Shown: in pieces, positions 17,952 through 27,469 of the stretch
Numbering within the stretch: position 1 is the first letter of the stretch
Layout of the letters: each line of letters starts with the position of its first letter
NCBI GenBank assembly: GCA_947085425.1
Contig: CAMTWK010000019.1
Span: 3,876-67,875 of the forward strand
Length of the DNA stretch: 64,000 bases
Reading direction: 5' to 3'
DNA from: UKL13-2 sp947085425
Lineage (GTDB): Bacteria; Pseudomonadota; Gammaproteobacteria; Burkholderiales; Usitatibacteraceae
Position numbers and translations under genes: made by a program
The notes under the pieces: generated by a model
The model's input: only the letters and a program-made list of their open reading frames with translations
Databases searched by the model: none
Told to the model about the DNA's origin: nothing

Positions 17952-18995
17952 ATGAAATCAATCGAATCCGAAGATATCCGGTTGCGCGAATTATCGGCGT
18001 GGCTTTTGTCAGATGACGTGGTCAATGCAGTTGGTCGCAGTGTGGGCGAGGGAGTGTTGGCTCCCGCATCGTCCGACGCCAGTTTCCGTCGCTATTTTCG
18101 CATAACCCATAGCGGTGGCACGTTCATCGCCATGGATGCCCCGCCGCCGCAGGAAAATTGCCGTCCGTTTGTGCGTATCGCCAAAATGATGGCTGCGGCG
18201 GGATTAAACACACCGTTGGTGTACGCCGAGGATCTCGATCGCGGCTTTTTGCTGCTGACCGACCTCGGATTGCAGACGTATTTGGATGTGGCCAATGAGT
18301 CAAATGTTGATGGATTGATGCGCGATGCCACCGATTCCTTGGTGAAATGGCAACTGGCAACCGTGCCGGGCGAATTGCCCCCCTATGATGAGGCGGTGTT
18401 GCGCCGTGAAATTTCGCTGTTTCCAGACTGGTACATCAGCAAACATTTGCAGGTGACACTGAATCCACAGCAGCAGGCGGCACTCGACAGTGTGTTTTCG
18501 CAGGTGATCGCCTCCAACCTGGCGCAACAACGGGTGTTTGTGCATCGCGACTTTATGCCGCGCAATTTGATGGTGTCGAGCTCGAATCCCGGGGTGCTGG
18601 ATTTTCAAGATGCCCTGATCGGTCCGATTGGCTACGATATCGCCTGTTTATGGCGTGATGCGTTTGTTTCCTGGGAAGAAGAGCGGATTTTGGATGGCAC
18701 GGTGCGCTATTGGGAAAAAGCGAAAAAAGCAGGACTGCCGGTGCCTGACGATTTTGGTACCTTTTACCGCGAGGTGGAATGGATGGCGTTGCAGCGGCAT
18801 TTAAAGGTCATGGGAATTTTTGCCCGGATTAATTATCGCGATGGCAAGCCTCGCTATTTGGCGGATACACCGCGTTTTGCCCGTTATGTGCGCAAATGTT
18901 GTGAGCGCTACAGCGAACTGTTCCCGTTGGCGCGCCTGTTTGATCAACTCAAAATTGACGACGGCCTGACACGCACCACCGGTGTGTCGTTTTAA
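17952..18995 (+). CDS. amgK: AmgK, N-acetylmuramate/N-acetylglucosamine anomeric kinase
   Basis: Aminoglycoside-phosphotransferase-fold kinase that phosphorylates MurNAc at C1 in the AmgK-MurU peptidoglycan recycling route, which bypasses de novo UDP-MurNAc synthesis. Visible motifs are the catalytic loop FVHRDFMPRNLMV (about residue 195) and the metal-binding DFQDALIGPIGYDIA. ATG 17952 gives 347 aa; the upstream TTG at 17928 is unlikely. It is divergent from lptD (61 bp between start codons) and followed by murU, which makes this assignment firmer than the fold alone. Confidence 0.9.
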   Translation: MKSIESEDIRLRELSAWLLSDDVVNAVGRSVGEGVLAPASSDASFRRYFRITHSGGTFIAMDAPPPQENCRPFVRIAKMMAAAGLNTPLVYAEDLDRGFLLLTDLGLQTYLDVANESNVDGLMRDATDSLVKWQLATVPGELPPYDEAVLRREISLFPDWYISKHLQVTLNPQQQAALDSVFSQVIASNLAQQRVFVHRDFMPRNLMVSSSNPGVLDFQDALIGPIGYDIACLWRDAFVSWEEERILDGTVRYWEKAKKAGLPVPDDFGTFYREVEWMALQRHLKVMGIFARINYRDGKPRYLADTPRFARYVRKCCERYSELFPLARLFDQLKIDDGLTRTTGVSF

Positions 18996-19086
18996 TGGAG
19001 TGCGTTCAAATAATCAAACGCCAGCATTTGCGTCATTCTCCAGCCATTTATGCTTCGAAAACCGCCGCCATGCTGGTGATTAACCA

Positions 19087-19797
19087 ATGAAATATCGCGC
19101 ATTGATTTTTGCCGCCGGTCGCGGACATCGTATGCGCCCGCTCACCGACCATACCCCCAAACCGTTATTGCTGTTGGCCGGCAAGCCGATTATTGTCTGG
19201 CAAATTGAAGCGCTGGCGCGTGCCGGATTTGGTGATTTGGTTATCAATACCGCTTGGTTGGGCAAGCAGTTACAACATACCCTGGGGTGTGGCGCAAAGT
19301 GGGGTGTATCCCTACGTTATTCGCCTGAGGGTGATGGTGAGCAATCCGCGTTGGAAACCCGCGGCGGCATTGTCAATGCACTGTCAATGCTCGGGCCGGA
19401 TCCGTTTGTGACCGTCAGCGGCGATATTTTTACCAACTATGATTACGCTCGTTTGGCGGCACCACTGGCGGCCATCGCGCGCAATGAAATCGACGGGCAT
19501 TTTGTGCTTGCGGACAACCCGATTTTCCATCCGCTTGGCGACTTTGCGATCCGGGATGGTTTTGCCACCCGCGAAGGAAGGCGCCTCAATTACGCCGGCA
19601 TTACCTGCTGGCACCCAAAACTTTTCCACGGTCTGCCAATCGGAGAAAAGTCCAGGTTATTTCCGTGGGCCGACCCGGTTGTCGCCGCCAACCGCATCAG
19701 TGCGGAGCATTTTGTCGGCGTGTGGGAGAACATTGGCACACCCGAGCACTTGGCTGAACTCGAATCCCGCCTCGGCGTTAAAATGGCGCATGGCTAA
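19087..19797 (+). CDS. murU: MurU, N-acetylmuramate-1-phosphate uridylyltransferase
   Basis: Nucleotidyltransferase that makes UDP-MurNAc from MurNAc-1-P made by AmgK. The N-terminal motif is FAAGRGHRMRPLTDHTPKPLL, and VSGDIFTNYD is the metal-binding region. At 236 aa it has the length of Pseudomonas MurU and lacks the longer C-terminus of glucose-1-P thymidylyltransferases. A 91-bp gap separates it from amgK, and pepP follows after 24 bp. Confidence 0.9.
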   Translation: MKYRALIFAAGRGHRMRPLTDHTPKPLLLLAGKPIIVWQIEALARAGFGDLVINTAWLGKQLQHTLGCGAKWGVSLRYSPEGDGEQSALETRGGIVNALSMLGPDPFVTVSGDIFTNYDYARLAAPLAAIARNEIDGHFVLADNPIFHPLGDFAIRDGFATREGRRLNYAGITCWHPKLFHGLPIGEKSRLFPWADPVVAANRISAEHFVGVWENIGTPEHLAELESRLGVKMAHG

Positions 19798-19821
19798 AGC
19801 CTGGCTGCGCCGTCTATAAAT

Positions 19822-21195
19822 ATGAGAGTCCCTATGAAACGTGAATCCCTGCCGTTACCTGTTGTGGTGCCCAATATCGCGCCGCACATGAAGCGCCGTC
19901 AACGTCTGGCAAAAATTTTGCAAGAAGGTTTGATGATTTTGCCGACGGCACATGAAGTGACACGCAATGCCGATGCGCATTTCGATTTTCGCTGGGACAG
20001 TTACTTTTATTATTTGACCGGCTTACGCGAGCCCGAAGCGGTGCTGGTGATGACGCTCGGTAAAAAGCCCCGGCACATCTTGTTTTGCCGCGAAAAAAAT
20101 ATTGAGCGCGAAATCTGGGATGGTTTTCGATTCGGCCCCACCATGGCCAAGGAAATTTTTGCAGTCGACGAGGCCTATACCTTTGCCGAGCTCGACAAGC
20201 TGATGCCGGATTTGATGGCCAATCAAGCGGTGATTCATACCCCGGTCGGTGTTGATGCCTCGTGGGACGCACGCATCGCCCAGTGGTTGAACGCGGTGCG
20301 CGCCAAAGTGCGTATGGGTGTGACTGCGCCGGCGGAAATTCATGACGTGCGCCAAAAAATCGATTTGATGCGGCAGGTCAAGGATGACGTTGAAATCGAC
20401 ATCATGCGTCGCGCCGGACAAATATCTTCGGCCGCCCACGCGCGCGCCATGCAATTTGCCACTGTTGGCATGCGTGAGTATCAGGTTGAGGCGGAAATTT
20501 TGCACGAGTTTATTAAGAACGGCGCGCGCCAACCGGCCTATGGATCGATTGTTGCCGCAGGTGCCAACGCCTGTGTGTTGCACTATCGGGAAAATTCCGC
20601 GGTCATCAACAAAGGTGATTTGATGTTGATTGATGCCGGTTGTGAATTGGAAAGTTATGCCGCCGACATCACCCGCACCTTTCCGGTTGCCGGCAAATTT
20701 TCAGCCGCGCAACGCGATGTATATGAATTGGTATTGGCCGCACAGCTGGCGTGTATCAAGGCGGTCAAGCCGGGCAACCCGTTTGGCAAATACCATGACG
20801 TCGCCGTGAAAGTATTGGCGCAGGGTTTGATCGATTTGAAGTTGTGCAAGGGGTCGCTCGCGAGTGTCATTGAAACCGAGGCGTACAAGCAGTTTTATAT
20901 GCACCGTGCCGGCCATTGGCTGGGGCTGGATGTACACGACGCCGGCAACTACAAAAAAGCCGATGGCAAATGGGTGACCATGCAAGCCGGCATGGTGGTG
21001 ACCGTTGAGCCGGGACTTTATATTCGGCCCGCCGACAACGTACCCAAAGCGTTTTGGGATATTGGCATACGCATTGAAGATGATATTTTGGTGACCAAAA
21101 CCGGCAACGAAAATTTAACCGTGACCTGTCCAAAATCGGTTAAAGATATTGAGGCGTTAACGACGCTTGCCTCGACCGAACGCCCCCGTCGTTAG
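19822..21195 (+). CDS. pepP: Xaa-Pro aminopeptidase PepP
   Basis: Dinuclear-metal M24B peptidase that removes N-terminal residues before proline. Metal ligands visible are two Asp (MLIDAGCELESYAADITRTF, about residues 272-285), His in HRAGHWLGLDVHD, and two Glu in VTVEPGLYI and GIRIEDDI. The N-terminal creatinase-like domain precedes them. At 457 aa it has the family length. As in E. coli, pepP is followed by two UbiH-family hydroxylase genes. Confidence 0.95.
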   Translation: MRVPMKRESLPLPVVVPNIAPHMKRRQRLAKILQEGLMILPTAHEVTRNADAHFDFRWDSYFYYLTGLREPEAVLVMTLGKKPRHILFCREKNIEREIWDGFRFGPTMAKEIFAVDEAYTFAELDKLMPDLMANQAVIHTPVGVDASWDARIAQWLNAVRAKVRMGVTAPAEIHDVRQKIDLMRQVKDDVEIDIMRRAGQISSAAHARAMQFATVGMREYQVEAEILHEFIKNGARQPAYGSIVAAGANACVLHYRENSAVINKGDLMLIDAGCELESYAADITRTFPVAGKFSAAQRDVYELVLAAQLACIKAVKPGNPFGKYHDVAVKVLAQGLIDLKLCKGSLASVIETEAYKQFYMHRAGHWLGLDVHDAGNYKKADGKWVTMQAGMVVTVEPGLYIRPADNVPKAFWDIGIRIEDDILVTKTGNENLTVTCPKSVKDIEALTTLASTERPRR

Positions 21196-21223
21196 CCGGG
21201 CGTGCAACCCATCGTTGGCTGAG

Positions 21224-22378
21224 ATGACGAAATTCAAGATTTTGGTGGTCGGCGCCGGCCCGGTGGGGGCAACGTTCGCGTTGCTTGCGCATACGCGCGG
21301 AATGGAGGTGGCGCTGCTCGACGCGCGCGACGGCCCATCAACTGAAACCCGCAGTTTGGCGTTGTCGCACGGCAGTCGTGTGGTGCTCGAACGTGCCGGT
21401 GCATGGCAAGCAGATTTGGCACCATCCGAAATTCATACCATCCATACCTCCCAACAGGGTGGGTTTGGCCGTGTCAGGTTATCCCGTGTCGACGCAAACG
21501 TGCCGGCGCTGGGTTATGTTGTTGGTTATTCCGCGTTGCAGGGGGCGCTCGATTCGGCGCTGGCGAAAGCCGGCATTGCCGTGACCTATGGAGCACGGGT
21601 CGATAAAATCACGCCTATCGCCCCCACCGCTGAGCGCGCGAATATTCAATACACGCTTGGTGCGACACAGGTCACGGCGCAAGCCGAAATATTGGTGTTG
21701 GCGGACGGTGGCGCGAATCTCGACAAGTTGCCGACCATCACCACCACCGAGAAAGATTATGGACAATCGGCGATGTTGGCGATTGTGCAAACCGACCGGC
21801 CGCATCAAAATATCGCTTACGAGCGATTCACGCCGGACGGTCCGTTGGCACTGTTGCCGTATCAAAATAAAAACGAATACGCCATGGTGTGGGTGGCACA
21901 ACAAGATCGTATCCAAACATTGATGGCCTTGGATGAGGCCGAAGTTCGCGCGCAATTCCAGCGCCATTTTGGAAGTCGTGCCGGGCAATTTTTGTCGCTG
22001 ACCAAACGCCGCAGTTATCCGCTGCGACTTCGTCAAGCCAATGCGCGGGTTGCCGGCCATGTGGTCATTATTGGTAATGCCGCGCAGGCGATGCACCCGG
22101 TCGCAGGGCAGGGGTTTAATTTAGGTTTGCGGGACGCTCAGATGCTGGCCGCGTTGCTGGGTGAGCATCCTGTGACGATGGTGTTGACCACCTATAACAA
22201 CGCCCGTCAAAGTGACGTGTCGCGAGGCGTTGGTTTTACTGATTTATTGGCGAGTGTGTTTTTAGCGGACGCCGCCACCTTGCGTTTGCCGCGCGGTTTG
22301 GCGATGGCGGCCGTTGACATGTTGCCGTTTGCACGGCGAATGTTGGCGCGCAGGATGTTGTTTGGTGTGCGCACATGA
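21224..22378 (+). CDS. ubiH: UbiH-family FAD monooxygenase (ubiquinone ring hydroxylase)
   Basis: Flavoprotein hydroxylase of ubiquinone synthesis. The dinucleotide-binding motif VVGAGPVGATF is at the N-terminus. The second FAD motif reads GNAAQAMHPVAGQGFNLGLRDA, where GNAAQ replaces the common GDAAH. ATG 21224 gives 384 aa; the frame runs back into pepP, but that part is not UbiH-like. It is followed, with a 4-bp ATGA overlap, by a second UbiH-family gene. By the pepP-ubiH-ubiI order it is probably UbiH, but which ring position it hydroxylates cannot be decided from sequence. Confidence 0.85.
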   Translation: MTKFKILVVGAGPVGATFALLAHTRGMEVALLDARDGPSTETRSLALSHGSRVVLERAGAWQADLAPSEIHTIHTSQQGGFGRVRLSRVDANVPALGYVVGYSALQGALDSALAKAGIAVTYGARVDKITPIAPTAERANIQYTLGATQVTAQAEILVLADGGANLDKLPTITTTEKDYGQSAMLAIVQTDRPHQNIAYERFTPDGPLALLPYQNKNEYAMVWVAQQDRIQTLMALDEAEVRAQFQRHFGSRAGQFLSLTKRRSYPLRLRQANARVAGHVVIIGNAAQAMHPVAGQGFNLGLRDAQMLAALLGEHPVTMVLTTYNNARQSDVSRGVGFTDLLASVFLADAATLRLPRGLAMAAVDMLPFARRMLARRMLFGVRT

Positions 22379-23583
22379 AGTCCAATCGTGAGCAGATTGT
22401 GATCGTCGGCGGCGGGCCGGTGGGGCTGGCTTTTGCGTTGGCGGCCACCCGTTTGTCCGGGGTGGACGTGACGATTATCGAAAAAAATCCATTTCCGGAA
22501 ACAAAAATATCCGCGATGACGACTGTTGATTCACCGCGTTTTGATCACCGTGTTTATGCTTTGTCACCATCATCCGTCACATTTTTGACGGAGTTGGAGG
22601 TGTGGCAGGAAATGCCGACGCGCCGCTGTACGCCGATTGATACCATGCGTGTGTTTTCGGACTCTGAAACGGCGGCCGTTTTGCCCGCATTCACCTTCGA
22701 CGAAGGGGTGCCGCTGGCACACATTATCGAGTTGCAATCGTTGCTGGCGGCGATGGTGGCGAAGGTGGTGGCTTCCAATATTCGGGTGATTATTGGTGAT
22801 GAGGTGCTGGAAATCAAACCGGCAGACGCCAATCAAGCCGGACAGAAAATTACACTGGCTTCGGGCGAAGTCATTTGCGCCACATTGTTGGTTGGCGCAG
22901 ACGGGCGCGCGTCACAGGTGCGACGATCGGCCAATATTGATGCGATCGAAAAAGACTACGGCAGCGATGCAATTGTCGCTAATTTTCACGCAGAAATTGC
23001 GCACGGAAATATGGCCCGACAATGGTTTTCCAACGACGGGGTGATGGCTTATCTGCCACTTCCACAAAATCAAATTTCCATCGTTTGGTCGACTTCACAC
23101 ACCAACGCCCAACATTGGCAGGCAATGGGGGATGATGAATTTTGTGCTGCCGTAGGTTCCGCGGGACATCATTCATTGGGCAAATTGACACTGGCCGGTC
23201 GCCGTGACGCCTTGGCACTCAAACGAATTCAGGCATTGCAGTGGGTTCGGCCCGGATTAGCCTTGATGGGCGACGCCGCGCATGCCATCCACCCGCTCGC
23301 CGGTCAGGGGGTCAATCTTGGTTTTGGTGATGCGCGGCAGCTGGTGGCCGAGTTGGCTGATAGAAGCGCACTATCGTCGGTTGGCGATTTGGCGGTGTTG
23401 CGGCGGTACGCGCGTAAGCGGATAGAATCTGCCGCACTTATGGCCGGGACGACCGATTATCTGCAGGGACTGTTCAACCGTAATGATGCTGTGGCAAAGT
23501 GGCTGCGACGTGATGGATTCATGTGGTTCGATCGGATTTCGGTTCTCAAGCGTGCGGCGGCCCAATATGCCGTGCGTGCCTAA
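22375..23583 (+). CDS. UbiH/UbiF/UbiI-family FAD monooxygenase, second paralogue
   Basis: 402-aa flavin hydroxylase with VGGGPVGLAFALAA at residues 10-23 and the canonical GDAAHAIHPLAGQGVNLGFGDA near residue 300. It is probably the UbiI- or UbiF-like partner of the gene it overlaps. A Coq7-type enzyme at 34.9 kb would cover C6 hydroxylation, so these two most likely serve C1 and C5. The start ATG overlaps the upstream stop by 4 bp. The dsbC gene follows after 153 bp. Confidence 0.82.
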   Translation: MKSNREQIVIVGGGPVGLAFALAATRLSGVDVTIIEKNPFPETKISAMTTVDSPRFDHRVYALSPSSVTFLTELEVWQEMPTRRCTPIDTMRVFSDSETAAVLPAFTFDEGVPLAHIIELQSLLAAMVAKVVASNIRVIIGDEVLEIKPADANQAGQKITLASGEVICATLLVGADGRASQVRRSANIDAIEKDYGSDAIVANFHAEIAHGNMARQWFSNDGVMAYLPLPQNQISIVWSTSHTNAQHWQAMGDDEFCAAVGSAGHHSLGKLTLAGRRDALALKRIQALQWVRPGLALMGDAAHAIHPLAGQGVNLGFGDARQLVAELADRSALSSVGDLAVLRRYARKRIESAALMAGTTDYLQGLFNRNDAVAKWLRRDGFMWFDRISVLKRAAAQYAVRA

Positions 23584-23736
23584 ACTATTTCCCGCAATGG
23601 CGGTCAACTCAATATGGAAGGCCGCAACCCCATGTTTTTATTTAGCACGCCCAATCAGCTGATGTTGTCGCGTTACTTGACTCCCCTTTGCCAATATTGT
23701 CCGACCCGAACCAATTTTTTCCGAAAAGTGGATGTG

Positions 23737-24486
23737 ATGAAAAAAATATTAATTGCCCTGGCGGCTGCGTTATTTACCGTTTCATGTGGTGTTCAGGCGA
23801 ATCCAGATGAAGTAAAAAAGGAGCTGGCAAAAAAATTCCCTGATTTAAAAACTGAACAAGTCACCAAATCTGCGTACAGCGGTTTGTTTGAGGTCTTTAC
23901 CGGCACGGAAATTTTTTACACTGATGACAAGGTGACTTTTATTGTGACGGGTAGTGTCATTGATACCGCGTCGCGGGTGAATATCACCGAAACACGCCTT
24001 AACAAACTCACCGCCATTAAATTTGACGACTTGCCGTTTGAGAATGCGATCAAGATGGTGCGCGGCGATGGTTCGCGTCGCATAGCCATTTTTGAAGACC
24101 CGTTATGTGGCTATTGCAAAAAATTCGAGGCCGATTTGAATACCATCGACAATATGACGGCGTATGTATTTTTGTACCCAATTCTGGCGCAGGACTCGAC
24201 CACAAAATCAAACGCGATTTGGTGTGCAAAAGATAAATTGGCCGCCTGGCAAGGCTGGATGTTGCGCAATCAAGTGCCGGCATCGGCAGCGGCGGATTGT
24301 AAGACGCCCATCGAACAAAACGTTGCGTTGGGCAGGAAGTTACGAGTGAATGGTACGCCGGCGACGTTTTTTGAAGATGGCGAGCGCATCTCCGGCGCGT
24401 TGCCTAAAGAAACAATCGAAGCAAAAATGGTCGCCGCCCAGCAGTCAGTTGCCGGTGCCAAGCCCGCGGCCGCAGTGAAAAAATAG
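23737..24486 (+). CDS. dsbC: DsbC-like periplasmic disulfide isomerase
   Basis: Thiol-disulfide isomerase with N-terminal dimerisation domain and C-terminal thioredoxin fold. The active site CGYC is at about residue 125 (EDPLCGYCKK), a structural pair is in AIWCAKDK and AADCKTP, and the cis-Pro loop is NGTPATFF. ATG 23737 (MKKILIALAAALF) gives 249 aa with a signal peptide; the longer frame from 23614 lacks that sense. The signal peptide ends TVSCGVQA, so either cleavage after VQA or a weak lipobox at Cys is possible. This neighbourhood (LptD, SurA, OMPs) contains likely clients. Confidence 0.92.
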   Translation: MKKILIALAAALFTVSCGVQANPDEVKKELAKKFPDLKTEQVTKSAYSGLFEVFTGTEIFYTDDKVTFIVTGSVIDTASRVNITETRLNKLTAIKFDDLPFENAIKMVRGDGSRRIAIFEDPLCGYCKKFEADLNTIDNMTAYVFLYPILAQDSTTKSNAIWCAKDKLAAWQGWMLRNQVPASAAADCKTPIEQNVALGRKLRVNGTPATFFEDGERISGALPKETIEAKMVAAQQSVAGAKPAAAVKK

Positions 24487-24505
24487 ACGATTCATTGTCT
24501 GGCGG

Positions 24506-24532
24506 GTGGACGGCGAATGTCACATCGTCCAC
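24506..24532. other. Inverted repeat between convergent dsbC and mltA
   Basis: GTGGACG and CGTCCAC are separated by 13 bases. It sits between two convergent stops and may act as a bidirectional transcription-end hairpin, although no clear T-run follows on either side. Confidence 0.35.
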
Positions 24533-24580
24533 TGGTCAAATCACGGGTGGAGACAACGGTTTCCGCCTGTCAAACCGAAG

Positions 24581-25951
24581 TTATTGCGCGGTGGTAGGCG
24601 CCGGTACAAGTGCTGGCGCAGATCCGTTAGGGTTGTAGTTGTTGGGCAATAACACCCATTTCACGCCATTTTGTTTCATACGTCCGGCCAATGCGCCGGC
24701 CTCGTCACCAAAACCCCAATAAAAGTCCACCCGTACGCCGCCAGCAATCGCGCCGCCGGTATCTTGCGCGACCATCAGCCGGTTAAGTGGTTGTTTGGAG
24801 TTGGGAAATGTTGTCGACAGAAATACCGGAACACCGAGCGGGATCACGCGCGCATCAACCGCAATCGAGCGGCCGGCCGTCAGCGGCACACCCAAAGTGC
24901 CGATCGGGCCGCTGCCGGCAGAGGAAATTTCTTTAAAAAAAACGTAGCTGGGATTGGCATTCATGAATTGCTGAACTTTTCTTGGGTTACGTTCCGCCCA
25001 ATTCTTGATCCCCTGCATCGAAGCGCGTTCGGCGCGTAACTCCCCGCGCCGGATCAATAACCCGGCAATACTGCGAAATGGGTGGCCATTTTGGTCCGCA
25101 TAACCAACCCGCATACGACCGCCATCGGTAAATTGAATCTGGCCGGACCCTTGAATGTGCAAAAAAAACAATTCAACGGCATTGTCGACCCAGGCGATTT
25201 CGAGCCCGCTTAACGGTGATTTTTCCGGATTGGTGCCTTCAATATCCGCCCGATCATAGTAGGGCACTAATTTATTGCCGACAATGCGCCCACGCAAACG
25301 CCGATGTTTTAAATCCGGATAAAGATCGCTTAGTTCCACAGAAATGAGGTCCTGCGGCTGAGCAAATATCGGGTAGCGAAAAGTCTTGGTACGCGTGCGA
25401 GAGCCCATCAGCAACGGTTCGTAGTATCCGGTCACCGTTCCGGTGGTGGATTCATTTGCATTTCGGACTTGGAACGGTTGAAAATTTTGACGAAAAAAAT
25501 TTGTCGCGTCATGCCGGCTAAATTTTTTAGCAACCAGCTCACTGGCGTGGTTGCAAACCGTTGCCCATTCGCTGCGCGTTTTCAGGACGCTGCAACCCTG
25601 TTCAAACGCAGTCAGAGCCTCACTCGGATCGTCACTCTCCCAATCGACGAGTTGCGACCAGTCTGTCTTTTCGAGCCGCCCGCGTAGTGGTTCGGCACTG
25701 GTAAGGGGTGGCTCATCAACAATAGTGGGCATCGATGTGGACGGAGAGGCCGGCGCACAGGTTGGACACACCGGACAAATCGGCGCCGCAACGCTGCAGG
25801 CGGCGGATTGGCTGGATGGCGCGGTGCTGATTTGTGTTGGCATCGGCGGGGAAGATGCACAACCGGCGAGTAATGCCAGCACCAGCAATATGGATAGGAT
25901 GGATTTGGAAAAAAAATTTACACGTGGCAGAATGGATCGAACGGATTTCAT
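24581..25951 (-). CDS. mltA: MltA, membrane-bound lytic murein transglycosylase A
   Basis: Outer-membrane lipoprotein that cleaves the MurNAc-GlcNAc bond of peptidoglycan with 1,6-anhydro product. ATG 25951 gives 456 aa with a hydrophobic signal ending in the lipobox LAGC (Cys about residue 31). The MltA domain follows a Cys/Pro-rich linker with the short repeat CPVCPTCAPASP. The 3D domain near the C-terminus carries the catalytic Asp region QDTGGAIAGGVRVDFYWG. The frame extends 52 codons upstream, but those residues do not form a signal peptide. Its 1,6-anhydro product feeds the recycling route served by amgK-murU. Confidence 0.94.
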   Translation of the reverse strand: MKSVRSILPRVNFFSKSILSILLVLALLAGCASSPPMPTQISTAPSSQSAACSVAAPICPVCPTCAPASPSTSMPTIVDEPPLTSAEPLRGRLEKTDWSQLVDWESDDPSEALTAFEQGCSVLKTRSEWATVCNHASELVAKKFSRHDATNFFRQNFQPFQVRNANESTTGTVTGYYEPLLMGSRTRTKTFRYPIFAQPQDLISVELSDLYPDLKHRRLRGRIVGNKLVPYYDRADIEGTNPEKSPLSGLEIAWVDNAVELFFLHIQGSGQIQFTDGGRMRVGYADQNGHPFRSIAGLLIRRGELRAERASMQGIKNWAERNPRKVQQFMNANPSYVFFKEISSAGSGPIGTLGVPLTAGRSIAVDARVIPLGVPVFLSTTFPNSKQPLNRLMVAQDTGGAIAGGVRVDFYWGFGDEAGALAGRMKQNGVKWVLLPNNYNPNGSAPALVPAPTTAQ

Positions 25952-26058
25952 GTTGCCAGTATAAGCGGGCGGCCATGCGGTCTTACCATGCCGCATTTCA
26001 AATTTCGGCAGGGATGACCGAAAGAAGATATAAGCAGTGGCAAAAAAGGAAATGAACG

Positions 26059-26220
26059 ATGGCTTGGGTAATATTTGAAATCTTCCTGGTGCTTTGTTTG
26101 GCCACATTTATCGTTTGGTGGACGTTGCCGAAGTCGACAAAAAAATTGGCAAAAAAAGTGGATGAACCTGCGACAAATTCGTCGCAATCAAAGGATCAGC
26201 AAAACGGTCATTCAGATTAG
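26059..26220 (+). CDS. Small single-pass membrane protein, 53 aa, function unknown
   Basis: ATG 26059 has an AAGGA Shine-Dalgarno 8 bases upstream. The protein has one hydrophobic segment (about residues 4-22, VIFEIFLVLCLATFIVWW), then a Lys-rich stretch and a polar, Gln/Ser-rich tail ending QNGHSD. Positive charges after the helix suggest the tail faces the cytoplasm. It is divergent from mltA and convergent with apaG. I do not recognise a family. The good ribosome-binding site and clean topology argue that it is real. Confidence 0.6.
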   Translation: MAWVIFEIFLVLCLATFIVWWTLPKSTKKLAKKVDEPATNSSQSKDQQNGHSD

Positions 26221-26255
26221 CGCACGTTTGTACAAAAGCGCCGTTGTCTGGCAGG

Positions 26256-26639
26256 CTAATGTAAGACCCGCGGCACCGATAATATAAATTCGGGCACGAT
26301 GGCATCAAATTTTGTGCCGTCATCCGCAACCATTTGATAGGTGCCACGCATGGTTCCCACGCTGGTTTCGAGCGATGATCCCGAGGTGTACTCAAAACTC
26401 TCCCCCGGACCGAGCACCGGTTGTTCGCCCACCACACCGACACCCCGCACCTCTTGAATCTTGTTGTCAGCATCGGTAATCACCCAGTGACGGGAAATCA
26501 GTTTGGCCGGCAGGGTGCCGACATTGGTGATTTTGATGGTGTATGCAAACACGAATTGATCGTTGTCTTCGTCCGACTGCTCGGGTAGGAAAAAAGCGTT
26601 GGCAGAAATTTTTATTGCGTATTTGTTGTTGTCGCTCAT
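26256..26639 (-). CDS. apaG: ApaG (DUF525) protein
   Basis: 127-aa fibronectin-III-like fold protein. The conserved region FAYTIKITNVG...LISRHWVITD...GVGVVGEQPVLGPGE is visible, as is the C-terminal GTMRGTYQMVADDG. The family is annotated as Co/Mg efflux-associated, but its biochemical role is unclear. In E. coli apaG sits in the lptD-surA-pdxA-rsmA operon; here it is 13 kb away. It is divergent from rpe with a 50-bp gap. Confidence 0.93.
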   Translation of the reverse strand: MSDNNKYAIKISANAFFLPEQSDEDNDQFVFAYTIKITNVGTLPAKLISRHWVITDADNKIQEVRGVGVVGEQPVLGPGESFEYTSGSSLETSVGTMRGTYQMVADDGTKFDAIVPEFILSVPRVLH

Positions 26640-26689
26640 GGTGAGATGCTACCACGCAGAATGCGCTCGTCTTCGCGTAAAATCACGCC

Positions 26690-27391
26690 ATGCATTTTAA
26701 AATCGCCCCTTCCATTCTGTCCGCTGACTTTGCCCGTTTGGGTGAGGAAGTGCGTAATGTCATTGCCGCCGGCGCGGACCTGATCCATTTTGATGTGATG
26801 GACAATCATTACGTGCCGAATCTGACCATTGGTCCAATGGTATGTGAGGCGGTCCGGCCCCACGCAAAACGTGCAGATGGCGGCAGGGTGCCAATCGATG
26901 TGCATTTGATGGTCAAGCCGGTTGATCGGATTATTCCCGATTTTGCCAAGGCGGGTGCAGACATTATTTCCTTTCACCCGGAAGCATCCGGGCATGTTGA
27001 TCGGACGTTGTCGCTTATTCGTGAAAGCGGGTGCAAGGCGGGTTTGGTCTTTAACCCGGCGACCTCGTTGAACTTTCTTGATCACGTTATGGACAAGGTT
27101 GATCTCATCCTGATCATGAGTGTGAATCCCGGGTTTGGCGGGCAAAAATTTATTCCGGCGGCGTTAGAAAAACTACGGTTGGCAAAAAAACGCATTGCGA
27201 CCGAGTTTGAACGATCCGGCCGGGAAGTTTGGCTGGAGGTGGATGGCGGCGTGAAAGCGGACAATATTGTCGACATTGCCAATGCGGGCGCCGATACCTT
27301 TGTCGCCGGTTCGGCTATTTTTAATTCGGACGACTATACAAAAACCATCTCGGCAATGCGCGCGGCGTTGGCGAATTCAACGGCATCCTGA
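26690..27391 (+). CDS. rpe: Ribulose-phosphate 3-epimerase
   Basis: TIM-barrel epimerase interconverting ribulose-5-P and xylulose-5-P. The motifs are ILSADFARLGEE, HFDVMDNHYVPNLTIGP, MSVNPGFGGQKF and EVDGGVKADN, with the metal-binding His and Asp in place. At 233 aa it has the family length. It precedes gph and the trp genes, the usual proteobacterial order rpe-gph-trpE. Confidence 0.97.
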   Translation: MHFKIAPSILSADFARLGEEVRNVIAAGADLIHFDVMDNHYVPNLTIGPMVCEAVRPHAKRADGGRVPIDVHLMVKPVDRIIPDFAKAGADIISFHPEASGHVDRTLSLIRESGCKAGLVFNPATSLNFLDHVMDKVDLILIMSVNPGFGGQKFIPAALEKLRLAKKRIATEFERSGREVWLEVDGGVKADNIVDIANAGADTFVAGSAIFNSDDYTKTISAMRAALANSTAS

Positions 27392-27469
27392 TTGGCCTGG
27401 AATGTTGGTTGACCGCCGCGTTTGACCATGGTTTTGCCCACGTAATCTGCATTTGGAAGCGAATCTGAT

